Translations under genes and position numbers: made by a program
In this document: one piece after another, positions 22,860 through 35,060 of the stretch
Layout of the letters: each line of letters begins with the position of its first letter
Numbering within the stretch: the stretch's first letter is position 1
Notes under the pieces: model-generated
The model's database searches: none
Seen by the model: the letters and a program-made list of their open reading frames with translations, nothing else
What the model was told of the DNA's origin: nothing
Assembly: GCA_945910005.1 (NCBI GenBank)
Contig: OX246745.1
Span: 10,534,436 to 10,598,435, forward strand
Source: Isoperla grammatica
Taxonomy: Eukaryota; Arthropoda; Insecta; Plecoptera; Perlodidae
Length of the DNA stretch: 64,000 nucleotides
Reading direction: 5' to 3'

Positions 22860-25800
22860 AAGAGATCAATTTTTGATGCGTTTCCATAAAATTGGGGGTA
22901 TATTACGGATTACAATGGGGACTAACAAAAAAGTACCACGTGCGCTGGGAATTATTTCCCATTCTTTACTCCCGTTCATTCTTTTTTATCTTGTTTCACC
23001 TTTTGTTGGGGAAGTGGGGGATGGGGAGGGGGGGCCGCCACTGAGATTATGGATACTTCGACAACACAATGGTAACCTTCAGTAGGCGATGTCCCTTTCA
23101 GACATGCATGTCCACACCTCGATATATAGGCGACCTGTTGGTCAAGCGATGCTCGACGTTTCGCTGACCAGTGTTCGTCTTGGTCACTGGAGACTGTGAA
23201 ACGTCGACCATATTTTTGTGCACACATCAAAATAATGAAATATTTTCTCTCAAAGTGTAAAACGCTGACATATATGTATACACAACATATACACAGTATA
23301 AAAGGGGATACCTATGAAAAGAGATATATTTTTTGCAAATTATGTTGTAAACAAGGTAATATATATATATTTGATCGTTGACATTTATTTTGTGAAAATA
23401 AACGTTGGATTGGGTTTACCGTTAAAATGTTTTCGTACCACATATATATATATATATATATATATATTGACGCATGTAATTGCCAAATTACATTCGAAAG
23501 TGGGGTTTCTAAACGTGATTACTAAAGGTTTTTTAATGTTTATTACATTACTAAAGCTACATTCGAAATACGGCCTCTAAACGCAAAAAAATACATATGT
23601 AAAATAAACGAGATATGCCGAAGAGATACAAGATACACTGTTGAAGAAGAATTGTGCTGGAATTTGTGAGACGTATTGGAATAAACCCGCACACACATTC
23701 GAACACGTACGTGACTAGTTAACAGTCAAAACATTCAATGATTCAGCGTAAACAAAATAAAAACCACAACTAATGTATACACGAGTATTATTGGTTACAG
23801 CTTTTCGTGTGTGGTGGCTGGCACATTTCCGCCAGAGCAAAAACTTTTCTAGCAAAGACGGAAAAAATAGTATACGTGAAAAGTTGCCACAGAAATTTGT
23901 TTGTAAACTATTTTATGACACGCACGGAGATGTAAATGTAAAAAAAACAAAAAAAAACGACATTACAGTTTAAATTTGGGTGCGTTTGACATGACGTAAT
24001 TCCGGACGAAACACGCAGCTCAGACAGTCTGCATGTTTCATAAAGTTGTATTTTACGTTTTTTAGGTTATTTCGTTTTATCAAACGTAATGTTCCTTGTA
24101 TAAATGTACCTGAAAAAAATAAAATCGTTTCTTCAAAAAACGTTTCTATACCCCAAATGTTAACTCCAGCTGCCTAGCTACATAACATTTCCCTATGCTC
24201 GCAATCATCCACCCAACACAAATATTTACCCAAAGGGTTTAGCCGTTGGACCGAAAAAAGAAGTGTATATTGATTTCTTGAGCAATTTACACGAAATAAT
24301 GCCGCGCACCCCTCAAGAAATTGAACAGAGATCAAAGAGGTGTTCTGATGTTGGGGCGCGAGTGGAGTTGGAGTCCTTTACGCTCGTAGTCGTCGGCAAG
24401 GAAAGGTTCGGGGTGAAATGGAAGGTGGGGACCCCAACCCCCCCCCCCCCCCCCCCCCACCACTCACATCAAACTATTGAAAATACTACAGTCCCAGACA
24501 TAAGTCTCGACGTTCTAACTTCCATTGGGTTACACATTCGAGGAGGGATTTATGTGAATCGTTTGTTATGATTTATAAATGTGTGTTGGGTGGGTGGGTG
24601 AGTTTGTATTCTTGCTTTTAGTGAAGAACTTGGTTCGCGTCTATAGGGTAAAACACTGTTGGACTTCACGTTGCAACAGAGTATTATGACATATAAACGT
24701 AGGCCTACTATTACGAATCTAGTTTAGCACTTAAAATTTTTTTAATGTTATCTTTGGTAGTAGGTTGTGTTTTTGATATGCGATATTAATCTACATATAA
24801 TATATGTGTGCAAATAGGTAAGAATAATATGATCCATGATAACTTCAAACATTTCCTTGAACAGTTGTAAAAGTATATTCAGGAGCTTTGACAGTAGCGA
24901 AAAGCTAGAGTGAAGATATTTTAAGTTTGACTCACCCCCCAGTTATGTGACCACCGCCCAGCATAACAAATGTGACTGATTATAGATAATATAATATGAA
25001 ATGAATAAGTATGTTATGATTGTCGGGTTATCACGGAGATAAGTGGTGACTGGTCACATAGCGATGGAAGGGAGCAGCAGGGGAGCGTCGAACACATTGC
25101 ATGAGTAATGAATGACAAAAGCCATTACTGTTGCAAATTACGAGATCATAAAATAAGAATCCTGTATAAATGTGCGTGCGTGTTAGTTTAGTTTACTCTA
25201 ATATTGAAATATGCGTTTTTTTTATTTAGTTGTTACCAATGAACTGAACTGAAATCAAATTGTTTGTTTGCTCGTTTCCATTTATTATTATTATCAAATA
25301 GTTTTGTATTAGTTGTACACTCACTAGGTAATGGAACGTGTATCATAATGTGTCAATGGGTGCCGTTATGTGTTCACAATTACAGACAGGAACGAAGCCG
25401 AAGCTATTTGCACCACCAGAGAGTATATTAATTGTCTGACGAATGGCACAAGATACCAATCTGACAGTTAACAGGTGGTGTACGTAATCACTTGATGTCA
25501 AATATTCCTACCAAAAACTATTATAAATTGATGTCAAAAATTCTGTTATTCTTGACTCGTGATGTCTTTATAAATCAGAAAGGCTAGTTTGTAATTCATC
25601 ATACACTATAGTAAATATACATTTCGAATGTTGAGATATTTTTCGGACAATTAGAGTCTCCAAACAATTAATAATGTTTACCAGAGAACTGAAAGTCGAC
25701 TGTCAAGAGGATTTGGTAAATCAATAATGTATGAATGTATGTATTTATTTAATTGTTGATGTATTTTATTGTGATATTATTTTGTTAAATACGAATATCA
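22860..25800. other. Mostly gene-free interval
   Basis: It contains a GAAACG hairpin (23145-23210), an (AT)n tract at 23441-23466, a 21-base C run (24438-24458) next to a 100-codon frame of uncertain meaning, and otherwise AT-rich sequence. Confidence 0.35.
23145..23210. repeat. GAAACGTC inverted hairpin
   Basis: GCTCGACGTTTCGCTGACCAGTG is answered by CACTGG...GTGAAACGTCGACC, an interrupted inverted repeat with a short loop. It shares the GAAACGTC core with the palindrome at 3.6 kb and the loci at 27.4, 46, 51.4 and 61.7 kb. Confidence 0.6.
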
Positions 25801-26827
25801 AGTTGTTGTAGAATAATAGTTTAAAACTAAATAAAGATGATTGATTGATTGATTGATAGTTGATTGAATTTATTAAAATCAATTGCAAACTAGGCAATCA
25901 ATACAATTTAGAGTAAACGTGATCATGAGACATATTTACAAAGTTATTTTTACCAATTACACAGCTCAAAATCGGTATCAAAAATCCTAATTATGGTCTA
26001 ACTGGGAAACATTAGCCCCCAAGACCTGTACAACCGAATGGATAGTGGCAGTTTTCATTCATCATACCCCCCCCCCCCCCTCAGATTCGGATTTTAAGCT
26101 CAAACTTAGATAAGAAGAAAGTTTTATTATTTTCTAACAAAATAATTGTTTTTGCTTTCCTTGAATACGACGATATTAACTAAGTATTTCTGTTGGTCTT
26201 GTCTCTACTCAACTACGAAATGTGATCAATCATCGAGCAAAACTACCACTATAGATTGCATCGTAGGACAAGCTGTACGCACACGCACACGCACACGCAC
26301 ACACTAAAAATATCCGTCCGTACGGTACAAATCATATAAAGTACTATACTACTGTAAAGGGATACAAATAACATTATGGCAAGTATAAATTATGTACTTA
26401 CGGCGAATAGTCCACCATGCAGTGTTTTATTGGTTGATGATTGATTGATTGATTCTCCTTTCATTTGCCGTGGAGCCCCAAAGCTGGTGTGTTCAAAAAG
26501 GTCAGTTCATGCGGGCCGCCCACTCATCCACCGAGCATTACTTTCACTAATCCTCCATTATCCCGATCTATCAGTGCATTTTGTTATTATCAATCAATGG
26601 ACTAACCGATATGTAACCCCCAACGTGCGCTAAGCTTACTTTGATGAATATGTTGGCCATGTTCAGTTCGGGCTAACGCAAGGAACCAAATAACGCAACA
26701 CACTGGAAAGTAATACAATATGTGCTCGCTGACTGTTCATACAGTTGTACTTGTACCATTGAACCTGGTTCGCAGGGAGGGAGAGGGGGAGAGACAAGGG
26801 TCATCACTACACTCTGACTGATGTCAA

Positions 26828-26860
26828 ATCACCCACACTATGAATCATAGTGTGGGTGAT
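26828..26860. repeat. Perfect 16-bp hairpin
   Basis: ATCACCCACACTATGA and its exact reverse complement are separated by a single A. No U tract or flanking signal suggests a function. Confidence 0.85.
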
Positions 26861-26920
26861 CATAGTCTATGATATACGTGCCATAACCTACTCTCTGTAC
26901 AACTAATACAGAACAATTTG

Positions 26921-26951
<31 letters not shown>

Positions 26952-27075
26952 CAAACAAACAAACAAACACATTATTTGATTTCAGTTCAATTCATGAGGT
27001 GTTTTCCATTAGTAAACAAGTAAATAAAAAAACGCATCATTTCACTATTAGAGTAAAGCAACAAGTGATGTAGAT

Positions 27076-27376
27076 GTGAATAACTATAAGAAAGCCGACG
27101 TTTTACCCGTTCATTTACTATACAAATATCGATTAGCAATACATTTAATTTTAAGCACGAATTCCAAATACCTTTTCGGCATATGCTGTAATGATCAGAT
27201 ACCAAACGTTACATCCCTATGTGGTTTCCATGTACTCGAACAAACATGGTGGAAGGACACTCGAGGTCACTGTGCCAACAGTGCTTAACGAACTGCAGTT
27301 TGATTATAAAAAGATAAATTCATTGGGAAAGTTTAAGAGGGAACTAAAAGATTTGTACTTAAATAATATATGTTAA
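27076..27376 (+). pseudogene. LINE reverse-transcriptase C-terminal remnant
   Basis: Two adjacent frames together resemble the extreme C-terminus of CR1/L2/jockey-class LINE ORF2. The first (27076-27190) has VLPVHLLYKYRLAIHLI, then KYLFG. The second (27191-27376) has GGRTLEVTVPTVLNELQF, then SLGKFKRELKDLYL and a stop. The pattern R(T/S)-x-P-x-x-x-N-x-L ... FKR-x-LK-x-x-L is the recurring tail of that class. A frame shift near 27185-27200 and the missing upstream catalytic domains show a dead, 5'-truncated copy. Only about 20 bp separate its stop from the GAAACG hairpin that follows. Confidence 0.6.
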
Positions 27377-27378
27377 AT

Positions 27379-27518
27379 AATAACACTCACTAAATTTCAT
27401 GTTTACGCGTTTCTGGACCGTTCTGGGTCCCTTCGTCAGAACGACTGCGACTGACTTGAGTCGTTCTGACAAAGGGACACAGAACGGTCCAGAAACGGAA
27501 GTTTGGTGAGTATTACCG
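27379..27518. repeat. Inverted repeat with hammerhead-like core
   Basis: GTTTCTGGACCGTTCTG / CAGAACGGTCCAGAAAC are inverted arms around 27451. On the minus strand CTGACGA (27433-27439) is followed by a GGACC/GGTCC helix, then GAAACGCGTA (27404-27413). ACGCGT is self-complementary and AAC/GTT can close helix I. The plus arm is a mutated copy (CTGACAA, GAAACGGA). Extra bases flank helix II, so it is hammerhead-like rather than canonical. Confidence 0.55.
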
Positions 27519-27879
27519 ACGTGGCGGAACAACCCGTTGTGTTTTTAATGGAGGAGGAAAGCCAAGGAGGAAAGCCTTCGTATTTTAATATAAACAAATA
27601 TGCTTTAGCGTGAATTAAACGTGATGATAACTCAAACAATGAGCCGTCATGAGTAATAAAGGAACGCATGCTTTTGTAATGTATTTCGCTATTTCCTGTG
27701 TAAGCTATTCGTGATCGTTAACCGGGTAGTAGGTCCGTTCCGCCACTGCCTTTTAGCTATCCACCGGTCCATCCGTCACCCAACCGTCTCCCGATGACAC
27801 AGACCCGCTTCGGTCCGTGGGGACCAGTAGCTACCGGACACGGAACTGCGCTGGTAATTACCGGCAATCATTGCTGCAT

Positions 27880-28105
27880 GGGCGCGGTACACTCGCACTA
27901 ACATCCTCCGCGTTGTGACACATACATTGGCAACACCGCTTGTGGATACCCTCTAATACTTGCTACTTTCATGTAAAACTAACTAGTTGTTTGGGCGCGG
28001 TACACTCGCACTAACATCCTCCGCGTTGTGACACATACATTGGCAACACCGCTTGTGGATACCCTCTAATACTTGCTACTTTCATGTAAAAGTGACTAGT
28101 TGTTT
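27880..28105. repeat. 113-bp tandem duplication
   Basis: GGGCGCGGTACACTCGCAC starts at 27880 and again at 27993. The two copies are almost identical, so the event is recent. Confidence 0.95.
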
Positions 28106-28145
28106 TTTTATTTTTCCATAGACGAGGGGTTTTTAAATAATTTTT

Positions 28146-28826
28146 TCCCTCGTGTATACAATAGATTATTTTTATATATCACCAATATTATGTTCAGAAA
28201 TAGATTTTTTAGTTTGAAAGTATAATGCTCGGGAGTTTCTGTGAATATTAAATGTACTCTTGATATTTATAAAATAAAGTATTTACTGGTATACTAATAA
28301 ACCCTCCAATATTTCATATTAAAATAAATACATATTCCAAAATAGAACTTATTAAATCGTTTACCCGAAATTGAACAATGAAGATCGGTGAAAATCTAAG
28401 ACATAAGTAATAATAAAAGTAGAAATAGATAATTAGGTAATAAATTATTACAGCCCAACAAACAAAGAATTTATATATTCCTTCTTTCCCTCGTGTATAC
28501 AATAGATTATTTTTATATATCACCAATATTATGTTCAGAAATAGATTTTTTAGTTTGAAAGTATAATGCTCGGGAGTTTCTGTGAATATTAAATGTACTC
28601 TTGATATTTATAAAATAAAGTATTTACTGGTATACTAATAAACCCTCCAATATTTCATATTAAAATAAATACATATTCCAAAATAGAACTTATTAAATCG
28701 TTTACACGAAATTGAACAATGAAGATCGGTGAAAATCTAAGACATAAGTAATAATAAAAGTAGAAATAGATAATTAGGTAATAAATTATTACAGCCTAAC
28801 AAACAAAGAATTTATATATTCCTTCT
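28146..28826. repeat. 341-bp tandem duplication
   Basis: CCCTCGTGTATACAATAG starts at 28147 and again at 28488. I see only a few substitutions (e.g. ACCCGAAATT/ACACGAAATT, CAGCCCAAC/CAGCCTAAC). Sequence content is AT-rich and non-coding. Confidence 0.95.
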
Positions 28827-28987
28827 CGTTCACTTTGTATAAAATACTTTCCTTTATCACACTTTCGATTTAAAAAATAAATAAATTGTGCACTGAGAAC
28901 ATTAAGACATTCATCGAGCTCAAAGTCCCGACTGCCTGACAATTCTCAAAATACATTATTTTTAACGCGCACCTCAACTCTCTCTCT

Positions 28988-29012
28988 CCCCCCCCCCCCC
29001 CCCCCCCCCCCC
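28988..29012. repeat. 25-base poly-C tract
   Basis: An uninterrupted C run following (CT)n. Similar runs of 14 or more occur at 24438, 26067, 31566 (G), 33621 (G), 33798 (G), 40518, 48279, 49395 and 62553 (G). Confidence 0.95.
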
Positions 29013-29099
29013 TGTTTCAATGAAACTTGGATCCAAACTCCTAGTTTGTGGCTTGGCAATGTGGCTATTGACCCTCCCTCCTCTCTGCACGGGCCTAGT

Positions 29100-30170
29100 C
29101 TAGCTTATGAGGGAGGGATTCCTGACAGTTGAGTATTCGTCGTCGTTTGTGTTGTGTGACAAGCTCCCTCCTCCTCCTTCCATCGACAATTGCCGCCTAA
29201 ACTAATGTTTATTGTCAAAGGAATAAAGAACCTAAAATAAAGAACAAAATCCAATTCGCCCATCCTTGTGAGAAATGTTTTCCTTTGCACCGACTCTGCT
29301 TGGCAAAAATCGCCACCGAAACTAATATTTCTTCCAATAGAATAAACACGCTTTCTCCTATACTAAAGAACAAAATAACAATTTGACCGCTTTCCCCCCA
29401 CATTTTCATGAATTTTCCTTAAGCCACACTTTTCCAAATATAGAGTTCGTTTATGGTCCTGGGTTCCGCGGAGTTGACCATGTTTGGTGCCCTGGTATGC
29501 CCGACAAAGCAATTGACAACCAAATATGGGGTTTACTCTCCTAAATGTATTTTAATTAAACATGATTTCGAGCTCAAAATCTCGTAATGCCTATTGAAAT
29601 GCCTCTTAATAAATCGAAGACAAGAGACTATATTTTGTTATATGTGAATGGAGAGCATTTTAACGTTTGATTTACAAGACATGGGATAATCAACAAAAAA
29701 GTATGGGAAATAAATTTAAAATTATTGGAAATGTGACCTTAGTGAGCCGGAGTATCGCTCTGCCACTTCCATTTGCCACCGTGGCTTGTAATAACGTGTT
29801 CTGACAGTCAAACAATCTTGGGTTCACTGGGCACTTGTGTAATTTTGGGTGATCATTGCCAACCCAACACACCAAAACATCGAGTACGGTTCTACCACGC
29901 TTACCAACAACCCGGCCGATTGCGGTGGGGAGTGGGGACGAATCCAGGTGTGATCGAGTTTCCAATGTTGGTAGTTGGTTTAATAATTATCACCAGCCAG
30001 TTCAGCTCAGAAACTTCAATGTTACCATCAAGCAGTAATTAAATTGAGTTAGGTTAATCGATCAGATGAGTCAAAATCAGAAACTAACGACGATATACAG
30101 CAATAAAATTACATAATCGAAATGTACATACACACACGTTATTTACTTATGTATGTATTTATTTATGTAG

Positions 30171-30201
<31 letters not shown>

Positions 30202-30700
30202 TTAATGAGGTATTAATATACATACGAACCGCTCAGTAGTAATTAAATAAGGCAAAACTGAAAAAATAATATCTAAATTTGTTATTTAAATAATAATTGT
30301 ATATGCTGTAACGATGGACATCAGTTGTTAGTGGTCAGATTCGTTACGATGCTCTCCCAAACCTCCACTTGTTGTACGATGGTCGAGGAACACAAAGTTT
30401 AGTTGATGAACACTGCCACAGGGCACGGCAAGCAATGTTGGGGCTCCATTCATTGAAGCCAGTCATTGAAAACACACCTGGCCCCAACCAGACCACGTGA
30501 TTTCATTCAATCATCCACCCAGGTGCGACCTTGACTTTCGGCTCCCCCGTACTTTCACGCTCTGTGTCTACCGAGCATCAACGAACCCTAGCAAAGACGA
30601 TGGTTTCACATTTCACAGGATTCAAACGTACAGTAGCATTCTTCACTCTTGTTTAGTTCACAAATTACAACAATGTCACAGGGATGCAACGTTAAAAAAC
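29100..30700. other. No gene recognised
   Basis: Overlapping short frames on both strands at 29.69-30.04 kb have no splice or domain support. A (TTTA)n tract lies at 30158-30200. Confidence 0.35.
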
Positions 30701-30734
30701 CAAACATTTCGATTTCACAGAAAACAACTGCAGC

Positions 30735-31158
30735 CAGTGGCGTATCCAGGAATTGGGAAAGGGGGGGGGGTTTCAACCCATATTATAGAGAGTGGAGCCG
30801 AAACACAATTGGGGTTCCGGGGGGCTTGCCCGCCGAAAAAATGCTCGTCAAGGTAATTTTAGTGCAAATCTGTGCGTTTTACAGCGGCCAACTGAAACAA
30901 GATTACTCAGTTTCTGGCAACACATTTTTTCCTTAGCACCGCTAATAAAAGGAACCTCAATCAATAATTTGCATATTTTTCGTATTGATTTTGCTTTTAA
31001 TTACAATAATATACAATAATTATAAAGTAAAACATCTGTCTATTGAAATTCTGTCTATTGAAATACTGTCTATTGAAATGTAAAAGGTCATTTTCCATGT
31101 TTCCTTTGCTAAAGGGGGGGGTTTTGTCCCCCCCCTCCCCCCCGTGTATACGCCACTG
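30735..31158. mobile_element. 424-bp non-autonomous hAT element
   Basis: The termini are CAGTGGCGTA at 30735 and the exact inverse TACGCCACTG ending at 31158. They are flanked by a perfect 8-bp duplication, ACTGCAGC, at 30727-30734 and 31159-31166. CAGTGGCG-type termini plus an 8-bp duplication are diagnostic of hAT. G-rich sequence near the left end and G/C runs near the right end form subterminal blocks. The word TGTCTATTGAAAT is repeated three times at about 31037-31079. No reading frame, so transposase must come from elsewhere. Confidence 0.95.
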
Positions 31159-31159
31159 A

Positions 31160-32390
31160 CTGCAGCACTCGCTTTCTATTGATGAATATTTTCGGTACAA
31201 CTGCACAATAAAGGTGTATGCATAAGGAGCATAGAGTTGTGCTAGTCAGAGCTATAGTAGCCAGCGCTGGCACACTTTAATACACTTACTGTACGGAGTG
31301 GCTATTAGGACGATGCGTGTGACTGTGAATAGTACTTTCACGTTCGAAAGCGTGGAGCACTTTTAAATGTTTTGAGTCAAGTCGATCATTATAATATCCA
31401 GTTGACACGGTAAACAGACCTTAACAACAATAAACCTGTCAACCCGTAACCTATTACTTATATCATTGCTGAGCGCTCTCATATAGACTACTCAGTACTC
31501 ACAATTATTAGTTTCTGTTATAGTTAGGGAAAGTGAGTATGGAACTTAGTTAATTGATTGAGGTTGGGGGGGGGGGGGGGGTAGGTATTGTAGACATAAG
31601 TGTCATAGCATTCACTGAGATTTTGCATGGTTAACATTAGTTGAGAAAATTAGTATTTCATATACCTCCCTGCTCAACTAACCTCCTTTTGACCACACTG
31701 CGTTTAAAAATATATATTATGGAAATATGTTAGCTTCAAACTTAACTAATTTTAGTTTTTTTCTGTATGGATACAACCTAGAGTCATAACTTCTTAGAAG
31801 ACTACCTTGGGCACAGATTTGTTATCTGTGCGTTGGACCTTCAAAATGTTGTTATATAGGAATCTCCAATACCAACATTTTGGGTAGTAATTGTTTTTCT
31901 ATCATGCTACTAATGCGTGGATTGGTTTGAAACACGACTTCATTATTTCTTGTATATTCTACCAATCTTTTTGTTCATATCCATTACAAAATACAAATAC
32001 AATGCATATCCTGGATTCTTTGCATGTATTCCAATCTTCGTCTACCTCTGCTATTATGCCCTTCGACTAACCCTTCTGTTATATTCTTTAGTATTTATTC
32101 GTGCCTCAAAATATCTCCAACTAAAGTTACTAAACGAACCGTCCGCGCTTCATTTAACTTTCCTATAAACTTCTTCTTTCTTTTGCTCCTTCAAAAATCA
32201 GGAAGTTACAGTAAGTATAATTTAAACCAGACATTTCCGATAAATAATATTCAAACTCTGAATTGCATAATGTAACGAAATGTTTAATTGCGGTCTTTGC
32301 CTATAGCGTGATTATGAGAGCCTAATGAGTGTATTTTGGGCCACTAAACGTGTGCATGCATGTCGAGGCGCGACTGACTCACTGCTGGAT
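31160..32390. other. No gene recognised
   Basis: AT-rich with a 16-base G run at 31566-31581. Two overlapping 83-codon frames at 31.9-32.3 kb lack splice or domain support. Confidence 0.4.
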
Positions 32391-32590
32391 NNNNNNNNNN
32401 NNNNNNNNNNNNNNNNNNNNNNNNNNNNNNNNNNNNNNNNNNNNNNNNNNNNNNNNNNNNNNNNNNNNNNNNNNNNNNNNNNNNNNNNNNNNNNNNNNNN
32501 NNNNNNNNNNNNNNNNNNNNNNNNNNNNNNNNNNNNNNNNNNNNNNNNNNNNNNNNNNNNNNNNNNNNNNNNNNNNNNNNNNNNNNNNNN
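32391..32590. other. Assembly gap (200 N)
   Basis: Exactly 200 undetermined bases, ending inside a GTGTGC microsatellite. The gap probably represents collapsed repeat. Frames crossing it are meaningless. Confidence 0.99.
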
Positions 32591-32654
32591 TGCGTGTGCG
32601 TGTGCGTGTGCGTGTGCGTGTGCGTGTGCGTGTGCGTGTGCGTGTGCGTGTGCG
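32591..32654. repeat. (GTGTGC)n hexanucleotide microsatellite, right part
   Basis: About 10 units, truncated on the left by the gap. Same motif (ACACGC on the other strand) as the arrays at 26278, 37268 and 41618. Confidence 0.95.
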
Positions 32655-32689
32655 TATATACCCTCAAGATTGTCCAATAAAGAATAAAG

Positions 32690-33450
32690 ATTCATTCATT
32701 CAATTCAATCATTCGTTCATTCATTCCTTCACTTATTCGTGACTGGATTCGGATTTTCGGGTTTCGGGTTCTACTCCCGGTTTCTTCTCACGTCTGTGTA
32801 GAGTGTAGACTGTGTGGCCTACGTGCTTCAATCATTCATTCATTCATTCATTCATTCATTCATTCATTCATTCATTCATTCATTCATTCATTCATTCATT
32901 CATTCACTTATTCGTGACCGGATTCGGATTTTCGGGTTTCGGGTTCTACTCCCGGTTTCTTCTCACGTCTGTGTAGAGTGTAGACTGTCTGGCCTACGTG
33001 TTTCAATCACTGATTCATTCACTCATTCATTCATTCATTCATTCATTCGTGACCGGATTCGGGTTTGCGTTTTTCGGATTTTCAGGTTTCGGGTTCTACT
33101 CCCTGTTTCTTCTCACGTCTGTGTAGAGTGTAGACTGTCTGGCCTACGTGTTCCAATCACTCATTCATCATTCAATCATTCATTCGTGACCGGATTCGGG
33201 TTTGCGTTTTTCGGATTTTCAGGTTTCGGGTTCTACTCCCGGTTTCTTCTCACGTCTGTGTAGAGTGTAGACTGTCTGGTCTACATGCTTCATTCAATCT
33301 ATCATTCATTCATTCATTCATTCATTCGTGACCGGATTCGGGTTTGCGTTTTTCTGATTTTCGGGTTTCGGGTTCTAGTCCCGGTTTCTTCTCTCATGGG
33401 TGTAGTCTGTCAGTCTGTCTGTCAGTCTGTCAGTCTGTCTGGCCTACGTG
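32690..33450. repeat. Compound minisatellite: (ATTC)n plus a GTGACCGGATTCGG unit, 5 copies
   Basis: Each unit has a variable (ATTC)n tract, then CGTGACCGGATTCGG, TTTCGGGTTCTACTCCC and CTGTGTAGAGTGTAGACTGT. Unit length varies mainly through the ATTC tract. The 149-codon frame here is a by-product of the repeat. Confidence 0.93.
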
Positions 33451-33792
33451 CTCGTCTGATCGTACTGAAAGTCTCAGTGCACACCCTTGAGTCATCGGGC
33501 AAATATCTTCATGTCTGCTGGAATGTTGACCGTCATGCACTCGAGTGCAGTCATTGCGAGCTGAGCCTCCGACCTGGCTACAACTCCCCAAACATCGGTC
33601 CGCGGCGCGGGGGGAGGGGCGGGGGGGGGGGGGGTAGTACAACTTACAAAGTGCATTGTTGAAGAATATTACTTTTTATTTATGTGAAGTGACATTTTAA
33701 ACAAACACAAATGTGTCGTAGTGTTTAATCGCGAAGTGTTTTCAAACTGGATGGACGTAGAGGGACGAACCCGATAAGGTAAGATGCGCATG

Positions 33793-33848
33793 GGGTGGGG
33801 GGGGGGGGGGGGGGAAGGGGGGAGGCTTACCCCCTCCCCCCTCCCCCC
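33793..33848. repeat. G-tract/C-tract inverted pair
   Basis: A run of about 17 G plus AAGGGGGGAGG is followed, after a CTTA spacer, by CCCCCTCCCCCCTCCCCCC. It can form either a hairpin or G-quadruplex/i-motif structures. Confidence 0.8.
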
Positions 33849-34339
33849 ATTATAAGGTCAGAGGTGTAAGTATGTTAGTACATAACGAACATGGTCCGGT
33901 GTAATTGAATATGTTTTCGCTAAGTTGAAGTTTTTTTTAAGTTGATATCTTGAGGACGCTTATAGACATAGAGAAAGTGATTGTTACCCAAGATTTGTTT
34001 TTGAATCAGCTAAACAATTGAATGTTTAAACCTTCACGTATTACAATGGTCACTTTTATTATATCTGTGATCCATTAATTATACATTATTTAATTATGAA
34101 CAGAATAAACAATCGTAAAAATGTCAACGTTTTGAAAGTTTTTGAATTCATTTTTTAGCCGATTTAAAACGAAATCTCGGGTACGAACCATCTAACACAA
34201 TTGTCTTGGCCATTAGGATGGTTCTATTTAAAAAATGTATCATACGTGTATATTACTAATTAGTAAATTAGTAAATTACTAATGCAAACCATAAAGATTA
34301 GAGATAAAATAAAAGTGAAAACTATACAGCCTTGATCTC

Positions 34340-34905
34340 AGCGTGCTAAGCATGATCCATGCTAACTGCTAACAATGATCCGTGCTATAGTCGTAGACCC
34401 CAAACAGACATCCAAACCCTTCCAACCAAAGGCGATTATTTGACAAAAGAGCAACCACTTAGGAGATGTTATTTCGCTGCCGGATGGCATTTTCCGATGT
34501 TGCCAAGTCGATGTCGTTACAGGTGTATTTTCAAACTTTCTTTCAAAGGTGGATTGGGGGAGTGACAATGAGCATTCAAATCTATCTCAATAGTGGTCAT
34601 CATCTAAAAAAAAAAACATTTCAAGTATTGGCAACTGTGTAAGGGATGGTCAGTCAGGTAGAGGAGACAGACCCACTTATTCCGCACGGGCGATTTGGGT
34701 TAGGATGCTCGTCTGGGGTCTACGACTATAACTGCTAAGCATGATCCATGCTAACAGCTAAGCATGATCCGTGCTAACTGCTAAGCATGATCCGTGCTAA
34801 CTGCTAAGCATGATCCATGCTAACAGCTAAGCATGATCCGTGCTAACTGCTAAGCATGATCCATGCTAACTGCTAAGCATGATTTATGCTAACTGTTAAG
34901 CGCAC
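34340..34905. repeat. 23-bp tandem array interrupted by a MITE
   Basis: The unit GCTAAGCATGATCCGTGC plus TAACT repeats at 23-bp spacing. About two copies lie left of the inserted element and seven right of it. GATCCATG and GATCCGTG variants alternate irregularly. Confidence 0.93.
34388..34728. mobile_element. 341-bp MITE with TAGTCGTAGACCCC termini and TA duplication
   Basis: The left TAGTCGTAGACCCC and the inverted right GGGGTCTACGACTA match exactly, and imperfect pairing extends about 18 bp further. TA flanks each side (34386-34387, 34729-34730). The neighbouring array gives the empty site directly: units read GATCCGTGCTAACTGC, which the insertion splits at that TA. TA duplication and TIR size fit a Tc1/mariner-type or related non-autonomous element. 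Confidence 0.92.
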
Positions 34906-35060
34906 TCGTTACCTAGTAGACCACGACCGCTGTTGACAACGACGATGTTAATTGTTGTCTCTATTGTTTCGTCGCAAATCAAAATACTAAAAAAAAAGAA
35001 TCGCTTCAATCGTTTTTCTGATTTTGAATATGATTTGATAATTCACTTGAGGGTAATCCT

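Noticed and set aside
32312..32742. Reading frames of 107-137 codons around 32.3-32.7 kb
   Set aside because: They run through 200 undetermined bases and a hexamer microsatellite.
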